Assembly: GCA_963170055.1 (NCBI GenBank)
Contig: CAUJGJ010000403.1
Coordinates: 1 to 64,000 of the forward strand
Direction: 5' to 3'
From: Halisarca cf. caerulea
Taxonomy: Eukaryota > Porifera > Demospongiae > Chondrillida > Halisarcidae
Length of the DNA stretch: 64,000 nt
Under the pieces are notes generated by a model. The model was not told the DNA's origin and made no database searches. It saw only the letters and a list, made by a program, of their open reading frames with translations. The position numbers and the translations under genes were made by a program. Shown piece by piece: positions 13,301 through 23,879 of the stretch (its first letter is position 1; each line of letters starts with the position of its first letter).

Positions 13301-15143
13301 TACCAAAAAAGTCTCCGCAAATGCTTCACATACTTGAGTCTGTTGTAACTTAGGTCCAACCGCCGTGCAACACTTCCATATTTCTTAATAAAATCAGGTG
13401 GAATACTCTCCACATCCTCGCCTAAGTATGACACCTGCATAGAACAAATCAAACTTCATTCACAAATTGGCTACAGCTTCCATGAACATGATCACACACA
13501 ATAGAGCATGCATAATTATGCTTATCAGGTAAAAGATACATAATATGTAGAACAACTAACGAAAATCTCTCAGATATTATGAGTATCAATACAATCATTC
13601 TTCATACCATAATCTCATCATTGTAGCAACACTGTACTGTATATTATACATACGTATGTAGTACATTTATGCAGATAACAAAAAAGAGGGGTTGGCAGAA
13701 AAGCAATTGCAAAATACTGTGATTTTCTTATCAATAATAGTTTCCCTTGTTTCTCAGCCCCTTGTACATAACATATGAAGCTGCACTAAGTTGACATGTC
13801 ACACTGATGCATACTGACGTACCTAATGGCTTCCAGTACATGAAACGTATATACAGTGTACATACAACACATGACAAGATAAAAAACCAAGTGTAACTTA
13901 AAAGCAGAAATTACAGTAACCATTGTTTAATACCTAGCATACACATAAGTAGTATTGTATCATTCCCCTTCCCAATATCTTGGGAGCGTCAGCCCACACC
14001 CCAAAAGACAAATTCCTGTATGCAGAATACATTACTACATACTGTTGTTTACATGCTGTTGTAGTAAATACGTTCTAACCCGATGGCTAACTTTTCCGGT
14101 TGGCTAACCGGATGACAGTTGTTCAACCGGTCGGCCAGTTAGGTTCCACTTGCTTCACTGGCTCTGAAAAAAAAACTAATGTCAAAGCACTCCTAAGTCA
14201 TTGAGCTTCATGACAGATGCTGTCGTGGAGGTTAGTTTTATTGTTGCTCTGTGAAGGGCTTCTATCTTGGATGGAACAGCTTTGATCCTGCCATACAGTT
14301 GTATAACAGGATAGCCTGTTGTGCAAAGGTATGCACAGTTATGCAACCAGGTAACCAGACAACTGTTGGACATCTGGACAGAACATGTATACCACAATAA
14401 TCGCAGTGGGTAGTGACAAAATGATTGCACTGATCAACAGGATCCTGAATGTGCTCTTGGTGTTCATGAGGAAGTGCAGAATTATGGGACAACGTACAGT
14501 AAAAGAAGCATTAAGAAAGGTTGAAGAAAAGTTGGTTTTTTTATTTATTTTCGGTATCTTATTTTACGTGGGACCAGAGGCCCACGAACCTCATGCACAT
14601 CACGCACAATTTTTACATATACATTGTGTGGCTTCATAGCTGCACTTTTTTCATAAACAAGCAAAGGGGGCAGGTTGGGAATCGAACCCCCAAACTTTGG
14701 TGTCATGTCCACACAGGCTAGCTACTGAGCCACCTTGCACCCTGCATGTTGTTGTAAGAAAAGTTAAGAAAAGTGGTTGTAATTTTAGAAAGTTGCATAA
14801 CGCAACATACAAACACTCCATGTGAACCTAAATGAGTCATTCAAGGCACTAGTGAGGTATCACTGGGAAGAAAATAACGGAAGAGAGCAGGAGTCACTTC
14901 ACAAAGATGGAAAAACCCTCCTCCATCAAACAAAGGTTTTACATAATGGTTACAAGTGAAATGTATTTGATGAGAATGAAAGAGATACCATCTGTCTCTA
15001 TAATAAACTATCAAACACCATTATGCCATTGGATACTAACACTGAAGTTGATGGTCCCATTCATAGCCATTCAGCAACTCAGATGACTGGGACGATGGCT
15101 TTTTGAATCCAAATAACCGACATCTGCATTGTTCTTGGTTCTT

Positions 15144-15216
<73 letters not shown>

Positions 15217-18200
15217 GTGCATCAGAGCTTGAAAATGCAACCGGACATCCAACCATTTTCCGATCATTTTCAGTAAACGTCAGGATGTTATCAACTTTGC
15301 CTGGACATTGTGTCTGCTCAAAGGAAGTGTTTATGGCTGTAGGAGGCTGTCATTGTTCAGGTGACAGATTGTGGTCTGTCACTTTCTGCTATTAATTAGG
15401 CAGTGGTACCATAGGATAGAAGCAGGTGTTAGTAGCCTTGCAGTTCAAAACAGCCTCTCCTAGGTGTATGTGGACACTGGTGCTTTAGAAGCTAGTTGCA
15501 CAAAACTTTTTCACTTACACTGAAAGAAATAATATTGTTTTGTGACTGGGGAAATGCTAAATTGCTACTGCACACAGTATGAAAATACTGGAAACTGCAT
15601 ATGTATGCTGGCTCACAATTGCATACATGATAGCAAGGAGAAACTAGCAAAGTAAGTGATGGCTGTAGTCAAATTATCATGTCAGAGCAAATATGTGAAT
15701 GTCCGGGCATTTTGGAGTTTGTCTAGACATTATGTCCAGACACTTCCAAAAAGTTATCGTGAGCTCTGGTACATGCATGTACATGTGTATACATACGTAT
15801 GCAATGAAGTAGCTACGAAGCAATTATGTATACAAGAACCACACCTTATGCAACAACTGCATACTTGATACTAGGGCAAACCTACGTATAAGAATGCAAG
15901 ACACCTCACTAGGACAGGTCGCACAGGCAAATAGCATATAATGGGGTAATTCCGTGTAGCCCAACCTATTCTGCCATTTTGCATGCACAATAAAAATGGA
16001 GAAGACAAGCTGATACCGAGGGGGAAAATATGCAGCCCTGTAGCGTCTTTGTCGAAGGTACTGCTGTTCCTGCGATAACTACGTACATGAGGCCTAACAT
16101 AACTTCAAGCAAGTCCCTAAAACCCGCTGATCAATCCAGAAATTTCACACCATGGTCCTTGCGCTAGTACAACCATAGGATCAAGTCAGAAGTTCAAGCT
16201 CTACAACAGGTTTACATGTCTTCTTTAGCCAAGTGGCAAACAATCTCTTCTGTTATCGTCATTATAAGTAAAAAGATTCTTCTGTCTGTGATCTGTGCCT
16301 GTGCTACCAATGAATGTCTGCAAAGACATCCGCCAAATACAGACTCTTGCCCCTTAACAAGCCCGGGATGTCTATGAAACATTTGGTTTCGTATGTTTCT
16401 GCTGACTAGAGTTGTATGTGCTTCTTACGTGATCGTCGCCACGGCCTCTTAGTTGATTGAAAGAGTCAGGCAGGACGGCTGCATACCAGTGTAAAGCTGA
16501 ATGAAAGTACATCCCCCCCCAATGGAGCATTCACAGTGCATATTTGCTTTATTCTTATGTGGGATTAGCTCGTATACATACTTAGTTGCTGAAAATCCTC
16601 CATCAAAGGAGAATCTATCAAATTCGAATACGCCATATTGCATGAAATCGGTACCATAATATCCTACCCAGATAGACCATGCTAACATAGGAGTGAAGTG
16701 TAAATTTGTCAATTGTCGAAGTTTGCGGTAGTGTGCTATCCATTGCAACTCCACCCCCTTGGTAGAGCTTAGGCCTCAGTCTTTTCCATACTCTTTCGTC
16801 AGGTAGAATAAAATGGCAGCTGGCAGGAGGGTCTGGGTATCAGACTAGAGAGGATCCACCTAAAACTACCATATATAACAAAATCTTCTGGGCAAAATAA
16901 GGACTTGCCCCTCTGAAGATCCCATAGTTTCTTCCCTCGTTAAACTTCACATATCTTCAGTCAAACTTACTTACAACTTAATTGCTGTTGTTACACATAT
17001 AATGTAATGTACAGCCTTGAGGGGATTTAACGTACAGCCTTGCAGGGATTTAATGTACAGCCTTGCAGGGATTTATTGTACAGCCTTGCGGGGATTTAAT
17101 GTACAGCCTTGCGGGGATTAAATGTACAGCCTTACGGGGATTTAATACACAGCCTAGCGGGGACTTAATGTACAGCCTTGTGGGGATTTAATACACAGCC
17201 TAGCGGGGACTTAATGTACAGCCTTGTGGGGATTTAATGTACAGCCTTGCGGGGATGTAATGTACAGCCTTGCAGGGATTTAATGTACAGCCTTGTGGAG
17301 ATTTAATGTACAGCCTTGTGGGGATACAATGTACAGCCTTGTGGGGATTTAATGTTTCGGCACCATACATGCATTACTAATCCTGTGTCCTGGGCACAGG
17401 TAAAACTAATTATTACTTATTCTTCTCTTATATTGACATGTACTTATGTACAATCATGGATATTCTATACTACGTGGTTCATGGATAAACAGTGAACAAA
17501 ATGGCTACCACCACGTGGCACCTGTGAAGATGCAGAAAAGAATTGTGAGGAAAAGGAGTTGCCACAACCTATGAATAAGAAGAGTGAAATCCAATGGAAG
17601 GAGCGGTGTAATGAGTATTTCAGAAGCGTTGAAGACGGTGACAGCAGCGGAGAACCCTTACGCGAATTTTGCAACTGCTGTTCACCCCTTTGTTTCACCA
17701 GTTTTGTAATGATAACACCGTTTCCTTCTGGCCTTGCCAGGGCCCTGTAGTGCTCTTTGGCTGATACCAAGCCTTGCACTACACTGTGGGGTTAACCCTG
17801 TGTCCGAGGCTTTTCTTTTGTAGCACATTGTATTCCTCGATTTGAATAATAATGTGTCTTCTCCCTCTAGAATATCTATGGTACAATTCAATAATTGATA
17901 TACCCCCCCCCCCCCCCTTCCTCGCTACTGGTACAAGCATTCCATTACGCAAGCTTCAAACATCAATGAACGCTCTGCATTAGTAAGAGTATCAACAATT
18001 CATAACTCTTTAACATCAGCAGATCCGAGGCTAAACCAGTATAGACAGTCTATGGCTAAAACAACTTACGTGCCCAGGAGGGTCTCCTTCGCTGCCTCTA
18101 GAGAGATCAGCCATCACGCCTTCGGGATTGACAGAAAATTTCGACCGTTTTTTCTTCTTTCGCACTTTAGAATTGCTCTTTTCGTCTGTTGCTACTGTAC

Positions 18201-18237
18201 GATAACCTTTGTGAAAAAGAGCTTCGACAGCAGCCAT
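4301..18237 (-). CDS. LRMDA: LRMDA-like leucine-rich repeat protein, five exons
   Basis: Exons on the minus strand: 18237-18070 (ATG, ends GGGCAC|GTAAGT), 13434-13334, 5123 to about 4969-4954, 4667 (or 4691) to 4532, and 4427-4301. The phases fit throughout. Exon 1 encodes a 56-residue basic N-terminus with [10 protein letters not shown]. Exons 2-3 encode LRRs ([45 protein letters not shown]). Exon 4 has [18 protein letters not shown] and DDYRRYR. Exon 5 has [11 protein letters not shown] and FMKVVKP. This order and the LRRCT-like motifs match vertebrate LRMDA, a melanocyte-differentiation LRR protein that acts as an adaptor in melanosome biogenesis; a role in this animal is not inferable. 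The exon 3/4 border is ambiguous because three donors and two acceptors share phase. The vertebrate C-terminal tail was not found, so a last exon is missing or the protein ends in the read-through after 4301. The introns are full of transposons. Confidence 0.85.
5124..5763. other. LRMDA intron DNA without recognised feature
   Basis: AT-rich intron sequence between LRMDA exons 2 and 3. Short plus-strand open frames here have no recognisable motifs. Confidence 0.4.
5764..5986 (+). repeat. 55-bp tandem repeat, four copies
   Basis: A 55-base unit starting TGTAAGTTTTATCTGGCAAA is repeated four times almost without change; only the last copy differs at its end (GGATCACATGG for GGACCACATG). The near identity implies recent expansion. 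It lies in the large LRMDA intron. Confidence 0.9.
5987..7087. other. No gene recognised
   Basis: Intronic AT-rich DNA (LRMDA). It contains a short TATACAGTATA run near 6110-6130; nothing else is supported. Confidence 0.4.
7088..7212. mobile_element. 125-bp foldback/MITE
   Basis: GTAGATTATTATCTTATTGA at 7088 is repeated as an exact inverted copy ending at 7212, extending to GAGCA, giving terminal inverted repeats of about 23 bp. The interior contains AACGTTTCGGCC and CCTTCATCAGCC. No coding capacity. The superfamily is not assigned. Confidence 0.7.
8177..8237 (+). repeat. 20-bp tandem repeat, about three copies
   Basis: TTTGTGCACACAATACAAGT is repeated, the last copy degenerate (TGTGCACATGATACAAAAG). 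It is preceded at 8127-8168 by three related GATGTCACGCAT words. 7213-8176 holds nothing else recognised. Confidence 0.7.
8325..8912 (+). CDS. Unrecognised 195-residue open frame, doubtful
   Basis: A 195-codon open frame whose last third runs into the MITE beginning at 8801, so the annotated end cannot be a native protein end. The middle has two Arg/Pro-rich stretches and an acidic [12 protein letters not shown] segment, no membrane segment beyond the first 14 residues, and no motif I know. Two related GC-rich words (CCTCGTCGGCAGC near 8357 and CCTCGTCGTCGGCAGCC near 8554) suggest local duplication. It may be a decayed exon or a chance frame. Confidence 0.15.
   Translation: MCLYVYIFVLRLVGSSPRHVADGHRVHSPQDLTVVSSAHNCTAIDGKLVFMVQHNYVRQEMRRSGSTDAFFGLCCLPRRRQPRVGYVLLNVHLCYRRMNTATCSHPFDPQPPRKREERIHQAGETDEERAESTHDSSPKVVLCSRNNEYVCISIILLLYHMRSNFRGPKLSRFSRIGSHPRKSKSVKSLKSYTAI
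8801..9476. mobile_element. MITE, TTTTCGCG family, TA-flanked
   Basis: The left end CCATATGCGCTCTAATTTTC and the inverted right end CCGTCGTGCTCTAATTTTCG are imperfect terminal repeats flanked by TA on both sides (8799-8800, 9477-9478). Both ends continue into repeated TTTCGCG/AAACTTTCGCG words. About 676 bp, non-coding. The same architecture occurs at 29649 and 43246. Confidence 0.7.
9477..10269. other. No gene recognised
   Basis: LRMDA intron DNA with an (ATA)n-type AT-rich run at about 10228-10274. Nothing else is supported. Confidence 0.4.
10270..10940 (+). pseudogene. Decayed BEN-domain-like coding remnant
   Basis: Three plus-strand pieces in different frames read like one protein. About 10330-10440 gives [20 protein letters not shown]; 10490-10643 gives a Leu/Glu/Ala helix ([17 protein letters not shown]) ending at TAA 10641; 10690-10930 gives, across a frameshift, [20 protein letters not shown] and a C-terminal VNEVCRSEK. 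The spacing of GKKALD, AI and a terminal R/K-rich helix resembles the BEN DNA/protein-binding domain, but the match is from memory and weak. The frameshifts and stops mean it is not a working gene. It lies inside the LRMDA intron. Confidence 0.35.
12005..12250 (+). pseudogene. Degenerate THAP zinc-finger domain
   Basis: The ATG at 12005 opens [11 protein letters not shown], then ISFFRLPL, the Trp of RLQVWLAKL, and SRVCL before a TAA at 12170. Read past that stop in the same frame, [17 protein letters not shown] follows. This is the THAP C2CH layout (start Cys, FxxLP, conserved Trp, C..HF, then a terminal LxP). The second Cys is Phe, and the His of the last C-x-x-H pair is Asn after an in-frame stop, so zinc binding should be lost. 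In transposons THAP domains bind the terminal repeats. Confidence 0.65.
12366..12947 (-). pseudogene. P2X7-type C-terminal 'ballast' domain protein, one in-frame stop
   Basis: The minus-strand frame from 12947 to the stop at 12366 has a single TGA at 12744-12746. Order of motifs: a charged helix ([14 protein letters not shown]), the stop, [14 protein letters not shown], a central helix [42 protein letters not shown] and ESGQYTGF at the end. This matches the Cys-rich zinc-binding C-terminal domain of vertebrate P2X7 receptors (AYR..., LPSCCRWRIRKEFP, EGQYSGF). No channel part is present, as expected for free-standing invertebrate members of this domain. It converges on the THAP remnant inside the same TTAA element. 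The remaining 118 codons from 12722 are open. Confidence 0.75.
13090..14662. other. LRMDA intron and SINE body
   Basis: Apart from the LRMDA exon 13334-13434, this stretch shows no gene. 14090-14140 has three short repeats of a CCGGTTGGCTAACC-like word. The part nearest 14662 is probably the body of the tRNA-derived SINE. Confidence 0.35.
14663..14743 (-). repeat. tRNA-derived SINE head
   Basis: On the minus strand GGGTGCAAGGTGGCTCAGTA carries a pol III A box (TGGCTCAGTAG, 14732-14722), and GGTTCGATTCC is a canonical B box (14688-14678). Spacing and ends resemble a whole tRNA, but no convincing cloverleaf anticodon arm can be drawn (a long GACATGACACC segment lies between). It is therefore more likely a SINE head or tRNA pseudogene than a functional tRNA. 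The body would run to lower coordinates. Confidence 0.6.
15145..15219 (+). repeat. (GT)n microsatellite
   Basis: About 75 bases of almost pure GT. It creates spurious Cys/Val or Thr/His repeat frames on both strands. Confidence 0.95.
15220..17005. other. LRMDA intron, no recognised gene
   Basis: A 101-codon minus-strand frame at 16754-16449 contains an aromatic-rich segment ([12 protein letters not shown]) but no known motif, and plus-strand frames are short. Nothing can be defended as coding. Confidence 0.35.
17006..17354 (+). repeat. 24-bp minisatellite, about 14 copies
   Basis: The unit begins AATGTACAGCCTTGCGGGG and is completed by ATTT. It is repeated with single-base variants (GCAGGG, GTGGGG, TACGGG) and two copies reading ATACACAGCCTAGC. 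The paired occurrence of that variant, each next to the same neighbour, suggests a two-unit block duplication. 17355-18069 holds no gene I can support; a 15-base poly-C run lies at 17903-17917. Confidence 0.9.
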
Positions 18238-18976
18238 TTACATGCTGCGATGACGTCTGAAGTCTGTTGGGGTCACATGACAGTACTTCCCCTATTATGT
18301 CATAAAAAAAGTGTCGTACATGCAGACCAGGTTGCAGCCTGGTTCACAAGACCATTCTGGCATAGATACTCAGAGATGTCTCCTCGCGCAACCTGCAATG
18401 CAATTTACCACCGATTGTGCGGATGCTGGGTAACAGGAGTGCCACCAACCTTGCTAGTGTACGCAGGCCTGCTGGCTGTACAGGTTTGTTACTTCCTATA
18501 CCATAGACTAATATACTAGCCAATAGTCTACCTGTGCTGCTTCGTAGACGTAGAACTGTTAATCCTAACCCGTAGAACTGTTAACCCTAACCCCCCTCGT
18601 CATAGATACTCTATGCTTCGCAATTTGTTTTATTCTACTGGTATCAGTGCAACTGACGATAGAATATCTCGATAACCCTTCCTACACCGATTTTGCAGTG
18701 CAACGGACAATGGACGTTTCTCTTTTTATTGCGGAACTTTCCAATCCGTATTTCCGTGCATCTCAGATAGGCAGAAGGGTTTGGTTCCTCGAGACTATAT
18801 ACCTGACAACATGCAAATGATTTTATATCATTTAATACAGGCCACTTTAGACTGTTCATGGTTGATTGTGACACTCAAGTATGGCCTTCTCTATAGTAAT
18901 TTAAGCTTGAGAGATTGGAGTGAAAGTCCCCCCCAGATAGAACATGTGCACACACATGTGCATGCCCACATGTATA

Positions 18977-21786
18977 TGTTGAACCTTGAACCTTGAACCT
19001 TGAAAGCCACCCATTGCTTGCTGAAAGCAAGCAATGATAGTGGTGTCGTAGACTTTGTCTTGACAACTTGTCAATGAATTGTTGAGGGCGAGGAAGCCGC
19101 ACTACAGAACTTCTGATGACGTGTGCAGTCCCCCTTCCTCTTGAATGTCCTGCCGCAGGGGCAGGGAAAGACTCCGTTCCCACTATGGACTGTGGGAATG
19201 TGGGGGTCAGCAGTGAGAGGCAGGTTAGTGGGAGCAGTGGCGTGGTACCAGACCTTCCTGTCCTGTGCCAGTTCATACCAGTTGCCAGTGATACCGGCAT
19301 CTTGGATGTCAGCTAGTGCAGTATCACGCCATCACTTCTTGGTGCCATGAGTAGGTCGTGTCTTCTTCAACTCCCCAAAGAGCAGCTGTTTTGGCATTCG
19401 GTTGTCCTCCATACAGGCAAGATGTCCAAGCCAGCGGAGTCGGTTGGACCGGAGAATGTCTTTGATAGTTCTTTCCATGCCAAATTCAGCAGAGAGCTGT
19501 CTGGTTGTTATACGATCAGACCACTGCTTGTACCACGTAACACCCAGTATGGTCCTGACACAGCGATTGTAGTAGACTTCACTTCTTGGAACGGAATCGT
19601 ATGCCTTCTTCAGGTCAACAAAGAGGACTAACAGAGAATCATTGTGTTCAAGAGTCTTCTCCACCAGTTGTCGCACGGCGAAGATCATGTCTGTGCATCA
19701 TCTACCTTTACGAAAGCCACTCTGCGAATCAGGTAAGATGCCTTCAGCAATTTGTTGCAGCCTATCTTGAACAATTCTGGCGAACACTTTGCCCACTACA
19801 TCGAGCAGACTGATGCCCCACAGTTGTCACACACACGCAGATCACCCTTTTTGGGGATAGGCACAATCTCAGCATCTTTCCAGTCCTTCACAACAGTGCC
19901 TTCCATCCATATCTGTTTCATAAGTGTCAGCATACAATCTCTGAGTTCCTCGGGGGCAGCCAAGATCATCTCAGGGGTGATTTCAGTTCCTCCTGCTGCT
20001 TTGCCCTTCTTGAGTCTACTCAGTGACAGCTCCAATTCTTCCCATGTGGGTGGCTCGTTGAAGGTCCATTGGGTAGGCTTCTGCACCATATCCATGATCA
20101 TCTCTTCTCTGTGCACACTCTTGGTGTTGAGGATCTTCGTGAAGTGGTCATGCCATCTTGCGATAACTTCATCTGGGTTTTGAGTCAACTGTCCGCACTC
20201 CTTCAACACAACCCTTGGCATAGCTGGCCTGCGGCCAGCATGAGTTAACTGCAGCTTCCTAATACTGTCCCACCTCGTTCAACCGTCCTTCACTGCATCT
20301 TCAGCATCTTGTGCCACTTTGCGAATCCAGTCTTCTTTGGCAGTGTCAACCACTTCCTTCACCTTCCTCTGATGTCTCCTAAAGCACTGGCGTTTGGCTC
20401 TACTGTTGTCGGGTAGCATCTTGTTCCTGGCAATGTTCTTGGCTTCAATAAGGGAGATAGAATGTCAGCCTTCTCCTGGAACCACTCTGGTTGCCTTTTT
20501 CTTGAGCGACCCAAGGAACTCTCAGCTGCAGTGACTATGCTGGTCTTGAGTCTATCCCAGTTCTGCTCCACAGAATTTGAGTCAAGGTGTTGATTTGCTT
20601 CCAATTCAGTGGATATGCAGTCCTGGTATGCAGCGCGGTATGCTGACTGATGAAGATGGCTTACTGCAATGGGAACATGTCCACTCCTTCTGTTGGTTCT
20701 ATAGCGGGGGTAGGTCATCCTGATCCTGACTCTAATCATCTGATGGTCGGTCCAACAATTTGCGCCTCTCATCACCTGGACATCTGTACACAGGACATGC
20801 TGGCTGCTTCTCATTATCACATAATCGATCATATGGGATCTTTTCGTTCCCGGGTGTGTCCACGTTTCTAGATGGCATCGTTTCTTCTCAAACCAGGTGT
20901 TCATGATAGATAATTGGTTCACTGTACAGAATTCTAGAAGGTCTTCTCCAGCCTGGTTTCATTCTCCCACTCCATGCTTTCCCAATGTTCCTCGCCAATG
21001 GTCTTCGTCTGCACCCAGACTACCAACACGGGCATTCAGATCACCGAGAAGCAGGAGAATGTCCGATGGTGCTGTTTTGTCAAGGGTGTCTTGCAGGGCA
21101 TTCAAAAACCGCTGTTTAGTGTCGGGAGTGGCTTTTGCTGTGGGGGCATATACAGATATGATTGTTGCAAATTTATTTGATGTTTCTCTGGGCATGCCAC
21201 GTATTTTCCGTCCTTTCTTAGTTATTCTCAAGCGGGCTGTGATGATTCTGGAATTCACAGCATCCCATACTTCACCAGCTTCTTTCCATGCTTTAGTGGC
21301 CTCTTTGTTCAATGCAATACCAACTCCCTCGTTCCTCATAGCACTTTCGCCATTGTTTGGCAGGGGTCTCCCGGAGTGAAGGAAGGTATAGTCATCAGCC
21401 TGCCAGATGTCACTACCGAACCACTTCGTCTCTTGAATTGCTGCAATAGACACACCATACCTCTTCAGTTCCGATACCACTAAGTCTAACTTCCTGTCAA
21501 CATGTTGCAGCCTCCACGCTTTCCTCAGATACAACGGTCTCCACTGGTCTCTACCAGGGACCGCATGTTCCATGTTGCCATAGTGAGACTGTTCATGTAC
21601 TTTCTCCGTTTGTTTTTCATTGGCAAGTACTCGTGCAAAGATCGCGCTTGACCTTGATTTGCAGGACCAAGGCAAGTGGCCGCCATTACAATCTGGACTA
21701 CTCCACACGATTTGCAATGACGGTTGGTCAGAGTTCTGCCGTAAATGCGTTTCCGGGATCCACCGCAAGGAGGTATCTGACCATGG
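18977..21786 (-). mobile_element. Non-LTR retrotransposon (LINE), degenerate and internally deleted
   Basis: Minus-strand pieces, 5' to 3'. Endonuclease at 21630-20359: IQETKW, GDLNARVG and WTDHQMI supply the APE-type catalytic Glu, Asp/Asn and Asp-His. Linker and RT fingers at 20221-19796 (IPKKGD). Then, out of frame, SQSGFRKG and VDLKKAYDSVPR (19730-19585). Directly after DSVPR the sequence jumps to CVRTILGVTWYKQW, so the palm region with the YADD box is missing. Then WLGHLACM and, near 19175-19100, a C-terminal zinc finger (CPCGRTFKRKGDCTRHQKFC). The 3' tail is a tandem TTCAAGG repeat near 18980-19000. Several frame changes make it inactive. Its 5' end abuts a (GT)n tract (21808-21876 as CA). 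The clade is uncertain; the layout resembles RTE/CR1-type endonuclease-RT elements. 18238-18976 holds no gene. Confidence 0.85.
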
Positions 21787-21804
21787 ATCCCACATGTTTA
21801 TGTA

Positions 21805-21807
<3 letters not shown>

Positions 21808-21876
<69 letters not shown>
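21808..21876 (+). repeat. (CA)n microsatellite at LINE 5' end
   Basis: About 69 bases of pure CA, preceded by TGTACGTA. It lies directly beyond the 5' end of the minus-strand LINE. Confidence 0.95.
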
Positions 21877-21877
<1 letters not shown>

Positions 21878-22005
21878 GGGACGTTTTGGCTATAACCATT
21901 GACCAGTGATGATTATTATATGTGTGTATATAGGTTATAACCCACCTCCGAGCTGTATGGCATTATTAATCACAAAGCCTGAGTGTGGAGTGATTAATTA
22001 TGTCA

Positions 22006-23578
22006 TTAATGAGGAGCCAGTTTATAACCAGCTTTTAAACTGATGCTCTTCTGAACAGCATGATTATCCAGGAAGCCAGCACTGGTGGAGGTGAGAGGTA
22101 CGTTGGTGGGTGCAAATGTGTTGTGGCATGTAGTATCATAGGCAAGACAACATCCTTGAGACCATGGGATGATGGTGACTCCATCTGGACGGTTGTCATT
22201 GGACAAACAAAGTCCATGTGGTTCTAGGATGGAGGGGATGTTGATGGATGAGAGGCTCCGTTTGATGAGATCATTGAGGGCTAGATTGTGACCTTTGCTG
22301 TAGCGGCAGGACAAGCCATTTCATCAACGAACTGGCCACAATGCAGGCATGGGTGAGGGGGACGCAGGGCTAAACCTACAGTAGGCGCAGGCCAAAGCTG
22401 TCCTTACTGTCTCATCGTCCATCCTGAGACCCAGTGAGGAGGTTGGAGGTGCAGTTAGCCGCGACTCTTTCTTCTTGGCAGCAAGTAAACGGGCTGAAGA
22501 CTTGCCATTCGTTAGGTCTAAGAGAAAAGCAAGCTTTGACCTTAGGTGTATCCCAGGCACTCCACTTAGATGCTTTAAGGCCAGTTGGGGGTGGTGCAGA
22601 ATGGGTACTGCTCCAAGAATGAAGGGCTTCCTGGTGATGGGGCAACTCTGGACTTGAGGCAAGTCTTGTAGGGAGGATGGTGAGAGTGGTCAAAGAGGAG
22701 CCTGCAGCAGATGCTAAATATGCTGAAGGTACAAGCAAGGCTACACTTCTTATTCCAAGACTGCCAGAGATGATCAGGAGAGAAGCCTGCAACCAACCAG
22801 AGTCATCTAGATAATTGTTGCAGATGTCCTCAAGAAGCAACCTTTGAACATCATCCAAGACAGACAGACTTGCAGTAAGGAGAAGTGTGTGAAACGTACT
22901 AAACTTTGGGCAAGCCGAAGGCATATTCCTTAGTAGACACAAGGCATCATGAGTATGGAGAAGTTTTAATCTGGTACCGAGAAACTTGAAGTGGTTGATT
23001 TTGGACTGTAGCACTGCATCGATGGAAGCAGTAATGCCAATGGGAGAGCCTAAGAGGGTGGCATATGATGTATCAGTGATCTGAATGGATGGGGTGACAG
23101 ACAACAGAGATGAGCATGTGCTGTCGTCGACACAGATGATCTCCACATTGGAGCAGTTTAAGAGCAGGTTGATGTCCTTCGCTGCATCCTCTATGTATGC
23201 TAGATCAGCCTTGATGTCTTCCAAGGAACCGCCCAAGGTCCCATCATCCAAGTAAAAGGCAATGAACTCTGACTGAAGGCTGGATATCACATCATGGATG
23301 TGAGCGAACTGCACCTCAAGAATCCTCTTCCTCCAGCTTGCAAACAACACGAGCACAACAGTTCTTCAAATACTTTGCTGGTTTGGGGTTTGGACAAATA
23401 AAACTTGCATATGCTGAAAAAAATTGTCATCTAAGGCAGCTTTGATAACTTGAGAATTAAGCAAGATTCCTCTGACTGCCTCCCCGTTTGGCCACAACTG
23501 AGCAGCAACTAACGAAGAGAAAAGATGCTCCCACGATTCATCAGAAGTCGTACATGTGACGTCATCTAAAATGGCCAC
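22006..23578 (-). pseudogene. YLDD-type reverse transcriptase fragment with RPDG C-terminal domain
   Basis: The frame 23356-22412 (314 codons) starts inside the RT palm: FYLDDGTLGGSLEDIKADL is the catalytic YxDD box, followed by CSNVEIICVDD and ATLLGSPIG (thumb entry). After a frame change, a zinc-type CLHCG segment (about 22345) leads to LSCRYSKGHNLALNDLIKRS-like sequence and a C-terminal RPDGVTIIPW and YDTTCHNTFAP (22314-22006). The PD...D-T-C spacing resembles a restriction-like endonuclease, but this is inference. The 23578-23366 frame (71 codons, unrecognised) may be flanking or upstream sequence. A second copy lies at about 37880-38345. It is 5'-truncated and frameshifted, hence inactive. 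Confidence 0.7.
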
Positions 23579-23879
23579 TAGTTTTGTTGCTATGGCTAGA
23601 TAGATAGATGATAAATAGATAATTATTTTGACAGGAAAACCCCTTCAGTCAGAGACTGGTAACAGATTAAATCTTGGATACAATGATAATTTAAAGACAA
23701 GTTGTGAATATTTTAAATAGAAAAGTACTGTATATGCATGTATACACGGAAAAATATGATTGAGATTGAAGTTTAATTGAGTGTGTACAATTAGAGGCAT
23801 AATAAATGATTATAATTAAAATTTGAGCAAGATTAATCAAATTGTAAGTTGCAGATGAAGAAGAAACATAATTATGATT

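Noticed and set aside
14663..14743. Functional tRNA gene
   Set aside because: A and B boxes are good but the anticodon region does not fold into a clear cloverleaf.
15071..15395. Open frames of Cys-Val or Thr-His repeats over (GT)n
   Set aside because: They are translations of a dinucleotide microsatellite. The same applies at 21620-21902, 59006-59515, 60794-61036 and 61138-61992.
18052..18519. 155-codon plus-strand frame
   Set aside because: Overlaps LRMDA exon 1 on the opposite strand, which has a better start, donor and phase.
18580..18596. Telomere-like TTAACCCTAACCC
   Set aside because: Only about two units with a related word nearby; far too short for an interstitial telomere.
20897..21379. 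160-codon plus-strand frame
   Set aside because: Antisense shadow of the LINE endonuclease on the minus strand.
23366..23578. 71-codon minus-strand gene MAILDDV
   Set aside because: Has a reasonable ATG but no recognised family and abuts the RT fragment; treated as part of that degenerate region.
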